64,000 nucleotides of DNA from Paraburkholderia hiiakae (GCF_904848665.1 NZ_CAJHCQ010000026.1:1-64000), one strand, 5' to 3'; counted from the stretch's first letter, positions 33,480 to 42,894 are shown. Program-made: numbers and translations. Notes: a model not told the origin generated them from the sequence alone.

Positions 33480-35609
33480 TCAGCTCAGCTTCGTGACCGG
33501 TGCGACGGCCGCGGGGTCGCTGATGCTCGGCCGGCCGTTCTCGATGTGTCCGGCGAAGCGCCAGGCGAACGTCGCATCGTCGCGGCTCGTGACCGTGAGG
33601 TCGTACCAGTGATGGCTCGCAGCGAGGATCCAGGGTTCCTCGATGCGCCCGCCCGCCGGTACAACCACGTTGCGCTCGTGTGCGCCATAGGCGTTGTCGG
33701 TCACGTTGAGGTGCGCGACGCTAGTCCCCGAGTTCGTGAACTTGAGGAAGAGGTTGCCGTTGGCCACGTCGTAGTGCGCAGTCACATCAGGCGCCGGCGC
33801 GCGGCCGGACTTGCCCGGACCCGATTGCGCGGCCGTGCCCGCGAAGCGGCGCACGAAGCCGTTCGGGCCATGCACCTCGAACGCGTAGACGCCGTTCGTC
33901 ACGCTCAGATCCCACGTGTCGTCGAGCGCCTTGCCGGCTTCCACCGTGTAACGCCACGGGCCGTCGCTGCGGTTCGTGCCGTACACATAGAAGTGCGCGC
34001 CCTGGCGGCCCGTGTTCGCGAACGTGATCGAAAGCGTGTTGTTCCGCGCGTCGGGCTTCGCGTTTACATGAAGCTCGTAGGGCAGCGCGCGCGCGTAGCG
34101 CACGCCCGGTTCCTGCGCGTCGATCGGCAGCGGCGTGGCCGGCACCGTGGGCGCCGAGTTGGCCGAGCACTGGTTGTCGGCGAGCGTCATGTAGTTGCTC
34201 GTATCCGGCAGCGAGGGCATCGTGGCGTCGGGCGTGCGGAAGTCAAAGCACGTGGTGAGGTCGCCGCACACCGCGCGGCGCCATGCCGTGATGTTGGGCT
34301 CCTGCACGCCGAATCGCGCTTCGATGAAGCGGATCACGGAAGTGTGGTCGAACACCTGCGAGCAGACGAAACCGCCTTTGGTCCACGGCGAGACGACCGT
34401 CATCGGCACGCGCGGTCCGAGGCCGTAGGGCAGGCCGTCGGCGGTGTACTTGCCGCCGCGCAGCGGGTTGACCACGTTGTGGATCTCGCCGTCCACGCTC
34501 ACCGTCGACTTGCCCTGCGTGGACGTCGTGGGCGGCTGCGGCGGCACGATATGGTCGAAGAAGCCGTCGTTCTCGTCATACATGATGAAGAGCACGGTCT
34601 TGCTCCACACGTCGGGGTTCGACGTCAGTGCTTCGATGATCTGCGAGGTGTATTCCGCACCATAGGCCGGCGTGTACTTCGGGTGCTCCGAGAACGCCGC
34701 GGGCGGCAGCAGCCACGAGACTTGCGGCAAATTGTTCTGGAGTACGTCGTTTTTCAGGTCGGCGATGGTGCGCACCGTTTGCGCGCGCTGGTAGAGCGCC
34801 GAGCCGGGCTGCGCGTTGATGAAGTTCGCGAAATTCTGCAGGATGTTCGTGCCGTAGTTGCCGTTCAGCGGGTCGTTGCCGTTCGTGCCCTGCTGATAGA
34901 TCTGCCAGGAGATGCCGGCGGCCTGCAGGCGCTCGGGGTAGGTCGTCCACGAAAGCAACTGGTAGGTGGGCGGCACGTCGCCGTCCACGAAGTCGTTGTT
35001 GTCGAGCAGCGGGCCGCCCATCGTGCCGGTCGGATCGACCATGCCGGTCATGAGATACGAACGGTTCGGGTGCGTGGGCCCCGGCAGCGAGCAGAAGTAC
35101 TGGTCGCACACCGTGAACGCATCGGCCAGCGCGTAGTGGAACGGAATGTCCGCGCGCAGGTAATAGCCCATCGTCATGTCGGTCTTGTACTGCGGCCACT
35201 GGTTGTACAAACCGTTGTTGATCGCGTACTGAGTCGGGTACCACGAGTGGTCGAGGTCACCCACGCATTGCGCGCTCGTCTTGAACGTGTCGAGGTGGAA
35301 CGGCAGCACCGGCTTCGTGGCATCTTCCTTCGAAGGCTGATACCACACCGGCAGGCCGCCCGGCAGCGGAATCGGCAGACGGTCGTTATAGCCGCGGACG
35401 CCGCGCATATGGCCGAAGTAGTGATCGAACGAACGGTTCTCCTGCATGAACACGACGATGTGCTCGACATCGCGGATCGTGCCCGTGCGCGAGTTGGCCG
35501 GAATGGCCAGCGCGTTGCGGATCGATTCGGGAAGAACGGTCATCGCTGCGGCGGCGGCGCCCGACTGCGCGACGGTCTGCAGGAAACGGCGACGGCTGGT
35601 TGACGTCAT
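33480..35609 (-). CDS. Phosphocholine-specific phospholipase C
   Basis: The 709-residue secreted enzyme belongs to the PlcH/PlcN acid-phosphatase-superfamily phospholipases C, which cleave phosphatidylcholine and sphingomyelin. It starts with a twin-arginine signal (SRRRFLQTVAQSGAAAAAM), and the catalytic N-terminal region shows DVEHIVVFMQENRSFDHYFG (about residues 47-66) with the nucleophile-region Asn/Ser. MYDENDGFFDHIVPP is a second conserved active-site block. Two C-terminal DUF756 domains follow from about residue 500. Export is by Tat, so it folds in the cytoplasm. A small lipoprotein gene lies directly upstream. Products could serve phosphate or choline supply or host-membrane attack; the sequence does not decide. 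Confidence 0.94.
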   Translation of the reverse strand: MTSTSRRRFLQTVAQSGAAAAAMTVLPESIRNALAIPANSRTGTIRDVEHIVVFMQENRSFDHYFGHMRGVRGYNDRLPIPLPGGLPVWYQPSKEDATKPVLPFHLDTFKTSAQCVGDLDHSWYPTQYAINNGLYNQWPQYKTDMTMGYYLRADIPFHYALADAFTVCDQYFCSLPGPTHPNRSYLMTGMVDPTGTMGGPLLDNNDFVDGDVPPTYQLLSWTTYPERLQAAGISWQIYQQGTNGNDPLNGNYGTNILQNFANFINAQPGSALYQRAQTVRTIADLKNDVLQNNLPQVSWLLPPAAFSEHPKYTPAYGAEYTSQIIEALTSNPDVWSKTVLFIMYDENDGFFDHIVPPQPPTTSTQGKSTVSVDGEIHNVVNPLRGGKYTADGLPYGLGPRVPMTVVSPWTKGGFVCSQVFDHTSVIRFIEARFGVQEPNITAWRRAVCGDLTTCFDFRTPDATMPSLPDTSNYMTLADNQCSANSAPTVPATPLPIDAQEPGVRYARALPYELHVNAKPDARNNTLSITFANTGRQGAHFYVYGTNRSDGPWRYTVEAGKALDDTWDLSVTNGVYAFEVHGPNGFVRRFAGTAAQSGPGKSGRAPAPDVTAHYDVANGNLFLKFTNSGTSVAHLNVTDNAYGAHERNVVVPAGGRIEEPWILAASHHWYDLTVTSRDDATFAWRFAGHIENGRPSISDPAAVAPVTKLS

Positions 35610-35688
35610 TGTTGTTCACCTTTCTGCTTGAGGTTGGAGTGTCGTGCCCGACGGTGTGCTGGCACAGGTGCACACAGGGTGCAGTGCT

Positions 35689-36156
35689 TCAATGGCTGGA
35701 CGTTGCTGAACTGCTGGAGTCGTTGCCGTTGCTGGCCTGGGTCTGCGCGCTGTCGCCAGGCGCGTAGCTCATGACCGGCGTGACCTGGTCGCTGTCGGCG
35801 GCGATGCTGGCCTGCGCGCCTTGCGCGGGATCGCTCGTGGTGTTCGCGGCGGGTGCCGCGTTCGCGCCATATGCGGGTATGGCGCTCGGGTTCGCCGAAG
35901 CGTTTGTCGAAGCGTTCACCGAAGCGTTCGCCGACGTGTTCGTGTCGGGCGTTGGCAACGGCGTTATCCGCGCGCTATTTGCCAATGGCGATTGCGCTGC
36001 CGTTGCGGCGTTCTGGCTTTCCGATGCATCCGGCGTCGACGAAGCCGCCGACGAGCCGTAGCCCGGGCCGCATGCATCGAGCATGATGGTTGCGAGTACA
36101 ACAATCGCCGCGGTCGACAGGGTCGTCGACGCGCGGTTGGGAAGGCGTATTCTCAT
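35689..36156 (-). CDS. Low-complexity putative lipoprotein upstream of phospholipase C
   Basis: The 155-residue product has a signal peptide with a lipobox-like LDAC at about residues 26-29. The mature chain is almost entirely Ala, Ser, Asn, Thr, Pro and Asp, including an imperfect repeat NASVNASTNASANPS. It looks disordered and surface-exposed. It lies 79 bases upstream of the phospholipase gene on the same strand and may be co-transcribed. I do not recognise a family. The unbroken frame and lipobox favour a real gene, but low complexity in a high-GC genome makes this less secure. Confidence 0.6.
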   Translation of the reverse strand: MRIRLPNRASTTLSTAAIVVLATIMLDACGPGYGSSAASSTPDASESQNAATAAQSPLANSARITPLPTPDTNTSANASVNASTNASANPSAIPAYGANAAPAANTTSDPAQGAQASIAADSDQVTPVMSYAPGDSAQTQASNGNDSSSSATSSH

Positions 36157-36314
36157 GTGCGCATCCGTTCTGTGGGGATGAGTCGCGCACAGTTTCGCCG
36201 TCGATGAAGAAAGAATTGTGAAGCCGCGCGAAAACGTTTGCGAGCGACGAATTTCCTATGCAAACGTGCTGCGCGAAAATCATTCGCCGCCGATTAGTGG
36301 CTAACGAAATGCTT

Positions 36315-36662
36315 TCACTTTGTGGAGCCGTTTTCGTGAGCGGGACGCAACACATCGGTCGCGCGATGCGGCATCTCGACCTGATCGATCAGGAACACTT
36401 CGCCGCGCGAGTGCTCCGCGCGCAGCGGCAGGATCGCCTGATAGCTGCTTGAGCGATACCATGCGCGCGCGACATCGCGGCTCGCGAACTCGATCATGAT
36501 GAGATCGCCGGAAAACTTGCCCTCGAGTCGCTCCACGCGCCCGCCGTGAATGATGAAGCGGCCGCCGAAAGGGGCAAGCGTGGCGTCGATCTTCTCCAGG
36601 TATTCGACGATGGCGGGGCAAGGCTCGACGTCGCGCAGATGGGCAATGGCGTAGGCGGTCAT
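36315..36662 (-). CDS. DUF1330 family protein
   Basis: The 115-residue protein fits the DUF1330 ferredoxin-like fold: AIAHLRDVEPCPAIVEYLEK, then FGGRFIIHGGRVERLEG and IMIEFASRDVARAWYRSSSY. This order of motifs is typical. These small dimeric alpha/beta barrel proteins have no established biochemical role. The ATG at 36662 begins the conserved domain; the open frame extends further upstream but without conserved sequence. It is a single gene, with no clear functional link to its neighbours. Confidence 0.85.
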   Translation of the reverse strand: MTAYAIAHLRDVEPCPAIVEYLEKIDATLAPFGGRFIIHGGRVERLEGKFSGDLIMIEFASRDVARAWYRSSSYQAILPLRAEHSRGEVFLIDQVEMPHRATDVLRPAHENGSTK

Positions 36663-36847
36663 GGCAGGTCTCGTGTGCGTGAAAGGGTGGGCCAACGCTT
36701 GCGAGAATAGGGCGCGCCGGGCAAGGAATCGATTACCTGCGAGGTAATGTGGCCGCTGCGCCAGGCTTAGGCTGAAGACGTGCTGCGGGGTAAAATACGC
36801 GACATGCGCAGTCCGCATCGACGTTTTCGCTTTTCGTCACCGCCGCC

Positions 36848-37066
36848 ATGAACCCGTCACCCGAAAATAAACCCGCGCGCAAGCAGCCGCCCACGTGGCT
36901 GCTAAACACCCTCACCGCGCTCGTGGGCGTGCTCACGCTCGCGCTGGGTATCGGCTGGATCGTCTACAAGTGGGTTGTCGATCTGGAGATTCCGTACTTC
37001 GCCATTCCGCTCGTGATGTGCGTGCCGGTGATCGCCGCCGTGGCGTTCCGCAACATCTGGGATTGA
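36848..37066 (+). CDS. Small membrane protein of unknown function
   Basis: The 72-residue product has a basic proline-rich N-terminus and two hydrophobic helices (WLLNTLTALVGVLTLALGIGW and IPYFAIPLVMCVPVIAAVAF), so it is a predicted inner-membrane hairpin. The ribosome binding site is weak. I do not recognise a family. It converges on the TPR-glycosyltransferase gene 44 bases downstream. Confidence 0.6.
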   Translation: MNPSPENKPARKQPPTWLLNTLTALVGVLTLALGIGWIVYKWVVDLEIPYFAIPLVMCVPVIAAVAFRNIWD

Positions 37067-37110
37067 GGCGCGTGAGCGCCTTTCTCATCGCCCGAATTTT
37101 CCAGCGCGTT

Positions 37111-39231
37111 TTAAATGCACAAGCGCTCCGCGCACGCCGCGCGCACGCGCTCCACAACGGCGCTCCACGCTTCGTTCATGCGCTGGCGGAACAGGCGCAT
37201 CGTGCCTGGATACCACGGCGAATCTTCGCGCTCGTGCATCCAGCGCCAGTCCAGGTCGTACTGCGGCAGCAGCACCCAGCACGGCTTGCCGAGCGACGCC
37301 GCCAGATGCGCGGTGGACGTATCCACGCAAATCACGAGATCGAGTTGCGCGATGATCGCCGCGGTATCGACGAAATCGCCCACGTCGCTGCCGAGGTGCA
37401 GCAGCGGCAGGCTCGCAGGCGGATGCTGCGCTTCGTCTTCGCCCTGACCTTTTTGCAGGCTCACGAACTGCACCCCGGGCAGGTTCCAGAGCGGAGCGAG
37501 CGCGGCAAGCGTTGGCAGCGAGCGATGTGCGTCGTTGAAATGCTTCGGGTTGCCCTTCCAGACGATGCCGATGCGCGGCCCCGGCGCGAGCGTGGCGAGG
37601 CGCGCGCCCCAGTGTTCGACGAGCGCAGGCTCGGGCGTATAGGCGAGCGGCGCGGGGATCGTCTGAAGCGTCGTGCCGAGATGGTGGGGCACGCTGATCG
37701 GGCTCACCCAGCAGTCGAACTGGGCGGCCACTGCCGCGCCGGCTTCATGGTCGATCACGGCGTCGATGCCATCCACGCCGCGAAAGAGCCGGTGCAGGGG
37801 CGGCTGGCAGGCGAACGCGACGTGCGCCGCGCCTTGCGCCTTGAGCACGCGCGCATAGCGCCCGAACTGCAGCATGTCGCCGAGGCCGTCTTCCTGCCAC
37901 AGCAACAGCGACTTGCCAGCGAGCGGCTCGCCCCGCCAGGCCGGGCACTGCAGCAGACGTTGCGTCGCGTGATGCACGAAGCCGGGCATCGTATAGCGGC
38001 ACTCGTAGCGCGCGAAGCCTTCCTCGAAGCGGCCCATGCTGATGAGCAGCGTGGCGAGGCGGAATTTCGCATCGCCGTAGTCGGGGTTCGCAGCAAGCGC
38101 GCGGCGGTAGCCGGCCTCGGCCTCGTCGAGCCTGCCGTATTCCTTGACCAGACTCGCGATATTGAAGTGCGCCTCGGCGAAATCGGGCCGTACGGCCACG
38201 GCTTCGTGGAGCACGTCGAGCGCTTCGCCGCGGCGCCCGAGCGCCGTCAGCACGCAGGCGAGATTGTTATAGGCCTCCACGCGGCCCGGCAGGCGGCGCA
38301 GCGCCTCGCGATACGCCGCTTCGGCCTCGGGTAGCCGCTCGAGCGTATGCAGCGCGACGCCGAGGTTGTAGTGCGCCTCGGCGTGGTTCGGCGCGAGCAC
38401 GAGCACCTGGCGAAAGGCGGCTTCCGCTTCGGGCACGCGCTTGAGGTCGGTGAGCACGCAACCCAGGTTGTTGAGCGCATCCACGAAAGTGGGGCGAATC
38501 TGCAGCGCGAGGCGCACCGCGAGTTCGGCTTCCGCGAGTTTGCCGGACGCCTTGAGCAGCGTGGCGAGATTGTTGAGCGCCTCCGGATACTGCGGCTGGA
38601 TCAGCAGCGCCTGGCGAAAGGCCTCGGCGGCTTCGTCGCCGCGCGCCTGCTCTTGCAGCAGCGTGCCGAGACCGTTATGCGCTTTCGCGTGGCGCGCGTT
38701 CGCGGCGATGGCGGCGCGAAACGCGACTTCGGCTTCGGCGCGGCGGCCCTGTCCCTGCATCAGCAAGCCGAGGTTGTAGTGCGCATCGGCGTGATTGGGA
38801 CATTGTGCGAGCACGGTGCGAAACGCGGCTTCAGCTTCAGCATGCCGGGCCTGGCGCTGCAGGACGACGCCCAGGTTGCTGCGTGCGTCGGCGTCGGCGG
38901 GCGTAAGGCTCAGCAGCCGTTCATAGAGCGCCTGGGCTTGATCGAGTACCCCGAGCGCCGCAAAGAGCGCGGCGAGCCCGCTGTACGCCTGCGCGAAGTC
39001 GGCCTTCGCCGCGAGGCAGCGCATCCAGAGCGCCTGGGCGCGCGCCGCGTCGCCCGTGCCCATTGCACTGAGGGCCAGGAGATGGAGTGCGGGAACGAGC
39101 GCGGCGTCGTCGGGCGGCTGGCCGATGTGCGGGTCGAGCAAGGCGAGCGCATCGGCGAAGCGGTGGGTTTCGCACAGCGCATTGGCTTCGCGCAGGAGAT
39201 CGTCGAGGGCGGGCGCGAGGGGCGTCGTCAT
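37111..39231 (-). CDS. TPR-repeat protein fused to a GT-B glycosyltransferase domain
   Basis: The 706-residue product has about eleven tetratricopeptide repeats over residues 10-410 (e.g. AHYNLGVALHTLERLPEAEA, ALNNLGCVLTDLKRVPEAEA). The C-terminal domain of about 290 residues carries glycosyltransferase features similar to GT9 heptosyltransferases: GIVWKGNPKH and DLVICVDTSTAHLAASLGKP. It begins at ATG 39231 (MTTPLAPALDD). Such TPR-GT fusions are thought to glycosylate proteins or lipids, with the TPR arm choosing the substrate. Substrate and sugar are unknown. No glycan cluster is adjacent; the upstream 317 bases separate it from a divergent monooxygenase gene. Confidence 0.85.
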   Translation of the reverse strand: MTTPLAPALDDLLREANALCETHRFADALALLDPHIGQPPDDAALVPALHLLALSAMGTGDAARAQALWMRCLAAKADFAQAYSGLAALFAALGVLDQAQALYERLLSLTPADADARSNLGVVLQRQARHAEAEAAFRTVLAQCPNHADAHYNLGLLMQGQGRRAEAEVAFRAAIAANARHAKAHNGLGTLLQEQARGDEAAEAFRQALLIQPQYPEALNNLATLLKASGKLAEAELAVRLALQIRPTFVDALNNLGCVLTDLKRVPEAEAAFRQVLVLAPNHAEAHYNLGVALHTLERLPEAEAAYREALRRLPGRVEAYNNLACVLTALGRRGEALDVLHEAVAVRPDFAEAHFNIASLVKEYGRLDEAEAGYRRALAANPDYGDAKFRLATLLISMGRFEEGFARYECRYTMPGFVHHATQRLLQCPAWRGEPLAGKSLLLWQEDGLGDMLQFGRYARVLKAQGAAHVAFACQPPLHRLFRGVDGIDAVIDHEAGAAVAAQFDCWVSPISVPHHLGTTLQTIPAPLAYTPEPALVEHWGARLATLAPGPRIGIVWKGNPKHFNDAHRSLPTLAALAPLWNLPGVQFVSLQKGQGEDEAQHPPASLPLLHLGSDVGDFVDTAAIIAQLDLVICVDTSTAHLAASLGKPCWVLLPQYDLDWRWMHEREDSPWYPGTMRLFRQRMNEAWSAVVERVRAACAERLCI

Positions 39232-39548
39232 GGTCACAGTGGAAATCGTCGGGGCCGGTGCGCGGCGCCGGGGCGACACGAACAATGGGACAGTGTCGAG
39301 CTTACGATAGCTCGCGCTGAAGCAACGGCGCGAACTGAGCGCATACGTTGCCGTTATTCAACCGATGAAGCGTGCCGGCCGGGCAAGGCTTGCAGAGCGC
39401 TTGCAGAGGGATGGGGGCGTGGGTGCGCCGTAAGGCGCGCCGTTTTGCGCGCGCAGGCATATCGATGTGGCGATTTCTTCGTGGCGCCAGGCGGCCGCGA
39501 GCAAGAGAATGAGCCGGATCTTTTTTCTCGCGCGCAACGCCTGTCACC
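39232..39548. other. Divergent intergenic region, no recognised element
   Basis: This 317-base region lies between the divergent TPR-glycosyltransferase and LLM monooxygenase genes and must hold both promoters. I could not pick a convincing -35/-10 pair, operator or small gene. Confidence 0.4.
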
Positions 39549-40925
39549 ATGAGCCTATCTGCTGGAGCACGGCGCGGTCATCTGCGCCTCGGCGCTTTTC
39601 TCTATCCCACTGGCCACCATATCGCGGCATGGCGGCACCCGCATGCGAATGCCAACGCGGGCAGCGATTTTCGCCATTACGTCGAACTGGCGCGCATCGC
39701 CGAAGCCGCGAAGTTCGACCTGGTCTTTCTCGCGGACGGGTCGGGCACACGCGGCGACAACGTCGACTTCCTGAGCCGCACCGCGCACAGCTACGTCGCG
39801 CAGTTCGAGCCGATCACGCTGCTTTCGGCGCTCGCGGCGGTCACGGATCACATCGGCCTCGTTGGCACGGCTTCCACGACCTTCAATGAGCCGTATCACA
39901 TCGCGCGCAAGTTCGCTTCGCTCGATCACATCAGCGGCGGGCGCGCAGGCTGGAATCTCGTCACGTCGTCGAGCGAGCACGAGGCGCGCAACTTCGGCTT
40001 CGACGAGCATCTCGCGCATGCCACGCGCTACGAGCGCGCCGCCGAATTCGCCGACGTCGTGGAAGGGCTGTGGGACAGTTGGGACGACGACGCTTTCCTG
40101 CACGACAAAGCCGCTGGCCGCTTCTTCGATCCTGAGAAGCGCCATGTGCTCGCGCATCGTGGCGAATTCTTCAAGGTGCGCGGGCCGCTGAACGTGGCGC
40201 GCGCGCCGCAGGGACGACCCGTGGTCGTGCAGGCGGGCTCTTCGGAGGCCGGCCGTGCGCTGGCCGCGCGCACGGCCGAGGTGATCTTCACCGCGCAGCA
40301 GAGGCTGGAAGACGCCGTGGCGTTCTACGCCGACGTGAAAGGCCGCATGGCGCAATACGGGCGCGACCCGGGCGATCTGAAGATCATGCCGGGGGTGATG
40401 CCGATAGTCGGGCGCACCGAGGCCGAGGCGCGCGAGAAGTTCGAGGCGCTGCAGGCGTTGATCGATCCGGCGGTGGGGCTGGCCATGGTGTCCACGTTGA
40501 CGGGCGGCTTCGACCTATCGGGCTACCCGCTCGACGGGCCGATTCCCGATCTGCCGGAAACCAATGCGAGCAAGAGCCGCCAGGCGCTCACGCTGACGCT
40601 CGCGCGGCGCGAAAACCTGACGCTGCGCGAGTTGTACCTGCGCGTTGCGGGCGCGCGCGGACACTGGCAAGTGGTTGGGACGCCAGGGCAGATTGCCGAT
40701 GCGCTGGAAGAGCGTTTCGTGAACTACGGCGCGGACGGCTACAACGTCATGCCCGCGCTGCTGCCCGATTCGCTGACCGATTTCGTCGAACTCGTGTTGC
40801 CCGAATTGCGACGGCGTGGACTCTTTCGCAGCGAGTACGAGGGGCGCACGCTGCGCGAGCATCTCGGCTTGAAGCGGCCGGGCTCGCGGCATGTGCGGGA
40901 AGACGCGGTCGAGTCGGGCGTTTGA
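39549..40925 (+). CDS. LLM-class flavin-dependent monooxygenase (NtaA/SnaA/DszA family)
   Basis: The 458-residue enzyme belongs to the bacterial luciferase-like monooxygenases of the NtaA/SnaA/DszA group. The N-terminus reads LRLGAFLYPTGHHIAAWRHP, followed by EAAKFDLVFLADG and ISGGRAGWNLVTSSSEHEARNFG, a signature of the group. Members oxidise substrates such as nitrilotriacetate, sulfonates or aromatic sulfones using FMNH2 from a separate reductase. The substrate is not predictable here. No sulfonate transporter or flavin reductase gene is next to it. The ATG at 39549 lacks a clear ribosome binding site. Confidence 0.9.
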   Translation: MSLSAGARRGHLRLGAFLYPTGHHIAAWRHPHANANAGSDFRHYVELARIAEAAKFDLVFLADGSGTRGDNVDFLSRTAHSYVAQFEPITLLSALAAVTDHIGLVGTASTTFNEPYHIARKFASLDHISGGRAGWNLVTSSSEHEARNFGFDEHLAHATRYERAAEFADVVEGLWDSWDDDAFLHDKAAGRFFDPEKRHVLAHRGEFFKVRGPLNVARAPQGRPVVVQAGSSEAGRALAARTAEVIFTAQQRLEDAVAFYADVKGRMAQYGRDPGDLKIMPGVMPIVGRTEAEAREKFEALQALIDPAVGLAMVSTLTGGFDLSGYPLDGPIPDLPETNASKSRQALTLTLARRENLTLRELYLRVAGARGHWQVVGTPGQIADALEERFVNYGADGYNVMPALLPDSLTDFVELVLPELRRRGLFRSEYEGRTLREHLGLKRPGSRHVREDAVESGV

Positions 40926-40989
40926 CGCCGTTCGCGACACGTTGGCATGCAAGCGAGCGTCATGAACGGCGGCCGCTTGCGCAACGTCA

Positions 40990-42060
40990 TCAGGGCACCA
41001 GCACCTGCCGCCCGACCACCTTGCCCTGCACGAGCGCTTCGAACGCCTCGTTGATTTCCGTGAGCGGCCGCGTGGAGACCGGCGAGGGCTGCATCTTGCC
41101 TTCGCGCATCAGCGTCACGAGTTCGCGCAACTCGGGCAGCGTGCCCACGTAGCTGCCCTCGATCTTCAGCGGCCGCATCGGGATGATGGGCAGCGAGAGT
41201 GTGAGGTCGCCGCCCATCAGGCCGACGATCACCACGTGGCCGCCGCGCGCGCACGAGTCGAGCGCGAGCTTGACGGTGGGCGTCGCGCCCACGAGGTCGA
41301 GCACCGCGCGTGCGCCGCCGCCCGTTGCCGCGACGATCTGCTGCACGGCGTCATCCTCGCGCGCGTCGATGGCCGCGAGCGCACCGGCCGCAAGCGCGGC
41401 TTCGCGCTTGGCGGGGTCCACGTCAACGACGATCGCGCCATGCGCGCCCATCGCCTTGAGCACTTCGAGGGCCATCATGCCGAGGCCGCCCGCGCCGATC
41501 ACAACCACGGGGCCTTCGTGGATGCGCGTGCCGAACTTCTTCACCGCCGAATACGTCGTCACGCCCGCGCAGGCGAGCGGCGCGGCCTTCACGGGATCGA
41601 GGCCGGCGAGATCCACGAGATAACGCGGATGCGGCACGATCACGTAGTCGGCAAAGCCGCCGTCGCGCAGCACGCCGAGCGACTGCGGCTTCGCGCAGAT
41701 GTTCTCCTCGCCGCGTTGGCAGGCCGCGCATTCGCCGCAGCCGATCCACGGATGCACGACTGCCGACGTGCCTGCTGCGAGCGCCTCTGCCGCGGCCTGC
41801 GCATCGGGGCCGAGCGCCACGACTTCGCCGCAGATTTCATGGCTCGGCGTGAGCGGCAGCTTGATGCCGCGGTCGGCGAGCGAGAGCTTCTTGCCGCCGC
41901 CCAGATCGTAATAGCCTTCCCAGATGTGCAGATCGGAGTGGCACAGGCCAGCGGCCTTCACGCGCAGCAATACTTCGGTGCCCTTCGGTTCGGGCACGTC
42001 GCGCTCGACCAGTTCGAGCGGCTTGCCGTGATGGATAACGCAGTAACAGCGCATTTGCAT
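40990..42060 (-). CDS. Zinc-dependent alcohol dehydrogenase (medium chain)
   Basis: The 356-residue MDR-family enzyme shows catalytic zinc ligands in AAGLCHSDLHIWEG (about residues 33-46) and PSHEICGEVVALG, and the structural-zinc cysteines in GCGECAACQRGEENICAKP. The NAD-binding GAGGLGMMALEVLKAMGA motif is present. It oxidises alcohols or reduces aldehydes; the substrate is uncertain. The start ATG at 42060 follows GGAGA; the frame is open upstream to 42144. It is divergent from a MarR-type regulator and converges with the monooxygenase gene. Confidence 0.9.
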   Translation of the reverse strand: MQMRCYCVIHHGKPLELVERDVPEPKGTEVLLRVKAAGLCHSDLHIWEGYYDLGGGKKLSLADRGIKLPLTPSHEICGEVVALGPDAQAAAEALAAGTSAVVHPWIGCGECAACQRGEENICAKPQSLGVLRDGGFADYVIVPHPRYLVDLAGLDPVKAAPLACAGVTTYSAVKKFGTRIHEGPVVVIGAGGLGMMALEVLKAMGAHGAIVVDVDPAKREAALAAGALAAIDAREDDAVQQIVAATGGGARAVLDLVGATPTVKLALDSCARGGHVVIVGLMGGDLTLSLPIIPMRPLKIEGSYVGTLPELRELVTLMREGKMQPSPVSTRPLTEINEAFEALVQGKVVGRQVLVP

Positions 42061-42225
42061 CGATGTCTCCGTGAGTGTTGTCGACGACGGCCAGGCACGG
42101 CCACGCGATTGCGGCGTCTTCGCATCATAGCGGATGCACTTCATATTCGTCCGATCGTTCTATTTCCGTCGCTGCGTGTTTGATTTATCAGAGGTCGAGC
42201 ATGCGGGACACGTGCATATCGTTGC

Positions 42226-42237
42226 ATAGCTAACTAT
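42226..42237. promoter_or_regulatory. Candidate MarR operator between adh and marR
   Basis: ATAG-CTAA-CTAT is an inverted repeat in an A/T-rich patch just upstream of the MarR gene, the usual place for a MarR autoregulatory operator that could also cover the divergent dehydrogenase promoter. Assigned from position and symmetry only. Confidence 0.4.
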
Positions 42238-42256
42238 ATTGGATTATCCTGTGCGC

Positions 42257-42673
42257 ATGTTTGAACATTGCCTTTACTTCAACACCACGGCGCTCGCGCG
42301 GCGCCTCGAGCGCGAATGGGCGGAAGCCTTCGAGCGCTTCGAGCTCACGCCACCGCAGGGTTTCATGTTGCGCGCCGTGCTGGAGCGTCCCGGTTCGCCG
42401 CAGCGCGAACTGGCGGATCTGCTTTCCATCGCGCGGCCCACGGCCACGCGCGTGCTCGACGGTCTCGAGTCGCGCGGCTATGTCGAGCGCCAGCGCACGG
42501 AGGGCGACGGTCGCGAAGTGGCGATCGTGCCCACGGCGCAGGCCATTGCGATTCGCGAGGCGCTCAATGCCGCGAGCGCGACGGTCGCGAGCCGCCTGAA
42601 GCGTACGCTGGGCGGCGAGGCATTTGTCGATACGGTGTCGCGTCTGCGCACGGCGCGCGCGACGTTGGGCTGA
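42257..42673 (+). CDS. MarR-family transcriptional regulator
   Basis: The 138-residue regulator has the winged-helix pattern of MarR: ELADLLSIARPTATRVLDGL as recognition helix, then ESRGYVERQRTEGDGREVAI as wing. The start is placed at ATG 42257 (MFEHCLYFNTTALARRLERE); GTG 42251 and TTG 42239 in the same frame are possible. It is divergent from the alcohol dehydrogenase and probably regulates it. Confidence 0.88.
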   Translation: MFEHCLYFNTTALARRLEREWAEAFERFELTPPQGFMLRAVLERPGSPQRELADLLSIARPTATRVLDGLESRGYVERQRTEGDGREVAIVPTAQAIAIREALNAASATVASRLKRTLGGEAFVDTVSRLRTARATLG

Positions 42674-42744
42674 AGCAGTGGGGCCCGCGCTATGCGCGGC
42701 GGTCGGGCCTTAAAGCAAGGGCATTAACGAGTAGGAGTGGCATC

Positions 42745-42894
42745 ATGCGGCGCATCGGCGCTTTCTGTATTTCAACCTGGCTTGCGGCCGCGGTTCTTTT
42801 TCTCGGGCGCCATTCGGTGCCGTTGATCGCGCTGAGCGGTGTGATCGTGTTCGCCGGCTTCGATCTTTTTCGTCCTGATCAGGGCGACCAGTAA
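42745..42894 (+). CDS. Small membrane protein, 49 residues
   Basis: The ATG at 42745 follows TAGGAGTGG at good spacing. The product has two hydrophobic stretches (FCISTWLAAAVLFLG and VPLIALSGVIVFAGFDLF) and an acidic tail, predicted as a membrane hairpin. It is short and unrecognised; the ribosome binding site is the main support. Confidence 0.5.
   Translation: MRRIGAFCISTWLAAAVLFLGRHSVPLIALSGVIVFAGFDLFRPDQGDQ

Noticed and set aside
33474..35603. 709-codon open frame on the plus strand opposite phospholipase C
   Set aside because: Same length as the true gene because both strands lack stops; its translation is Arg/His/Val-rich without motifs, while the minus-strand product has a Tat signal and catalytic motifs.
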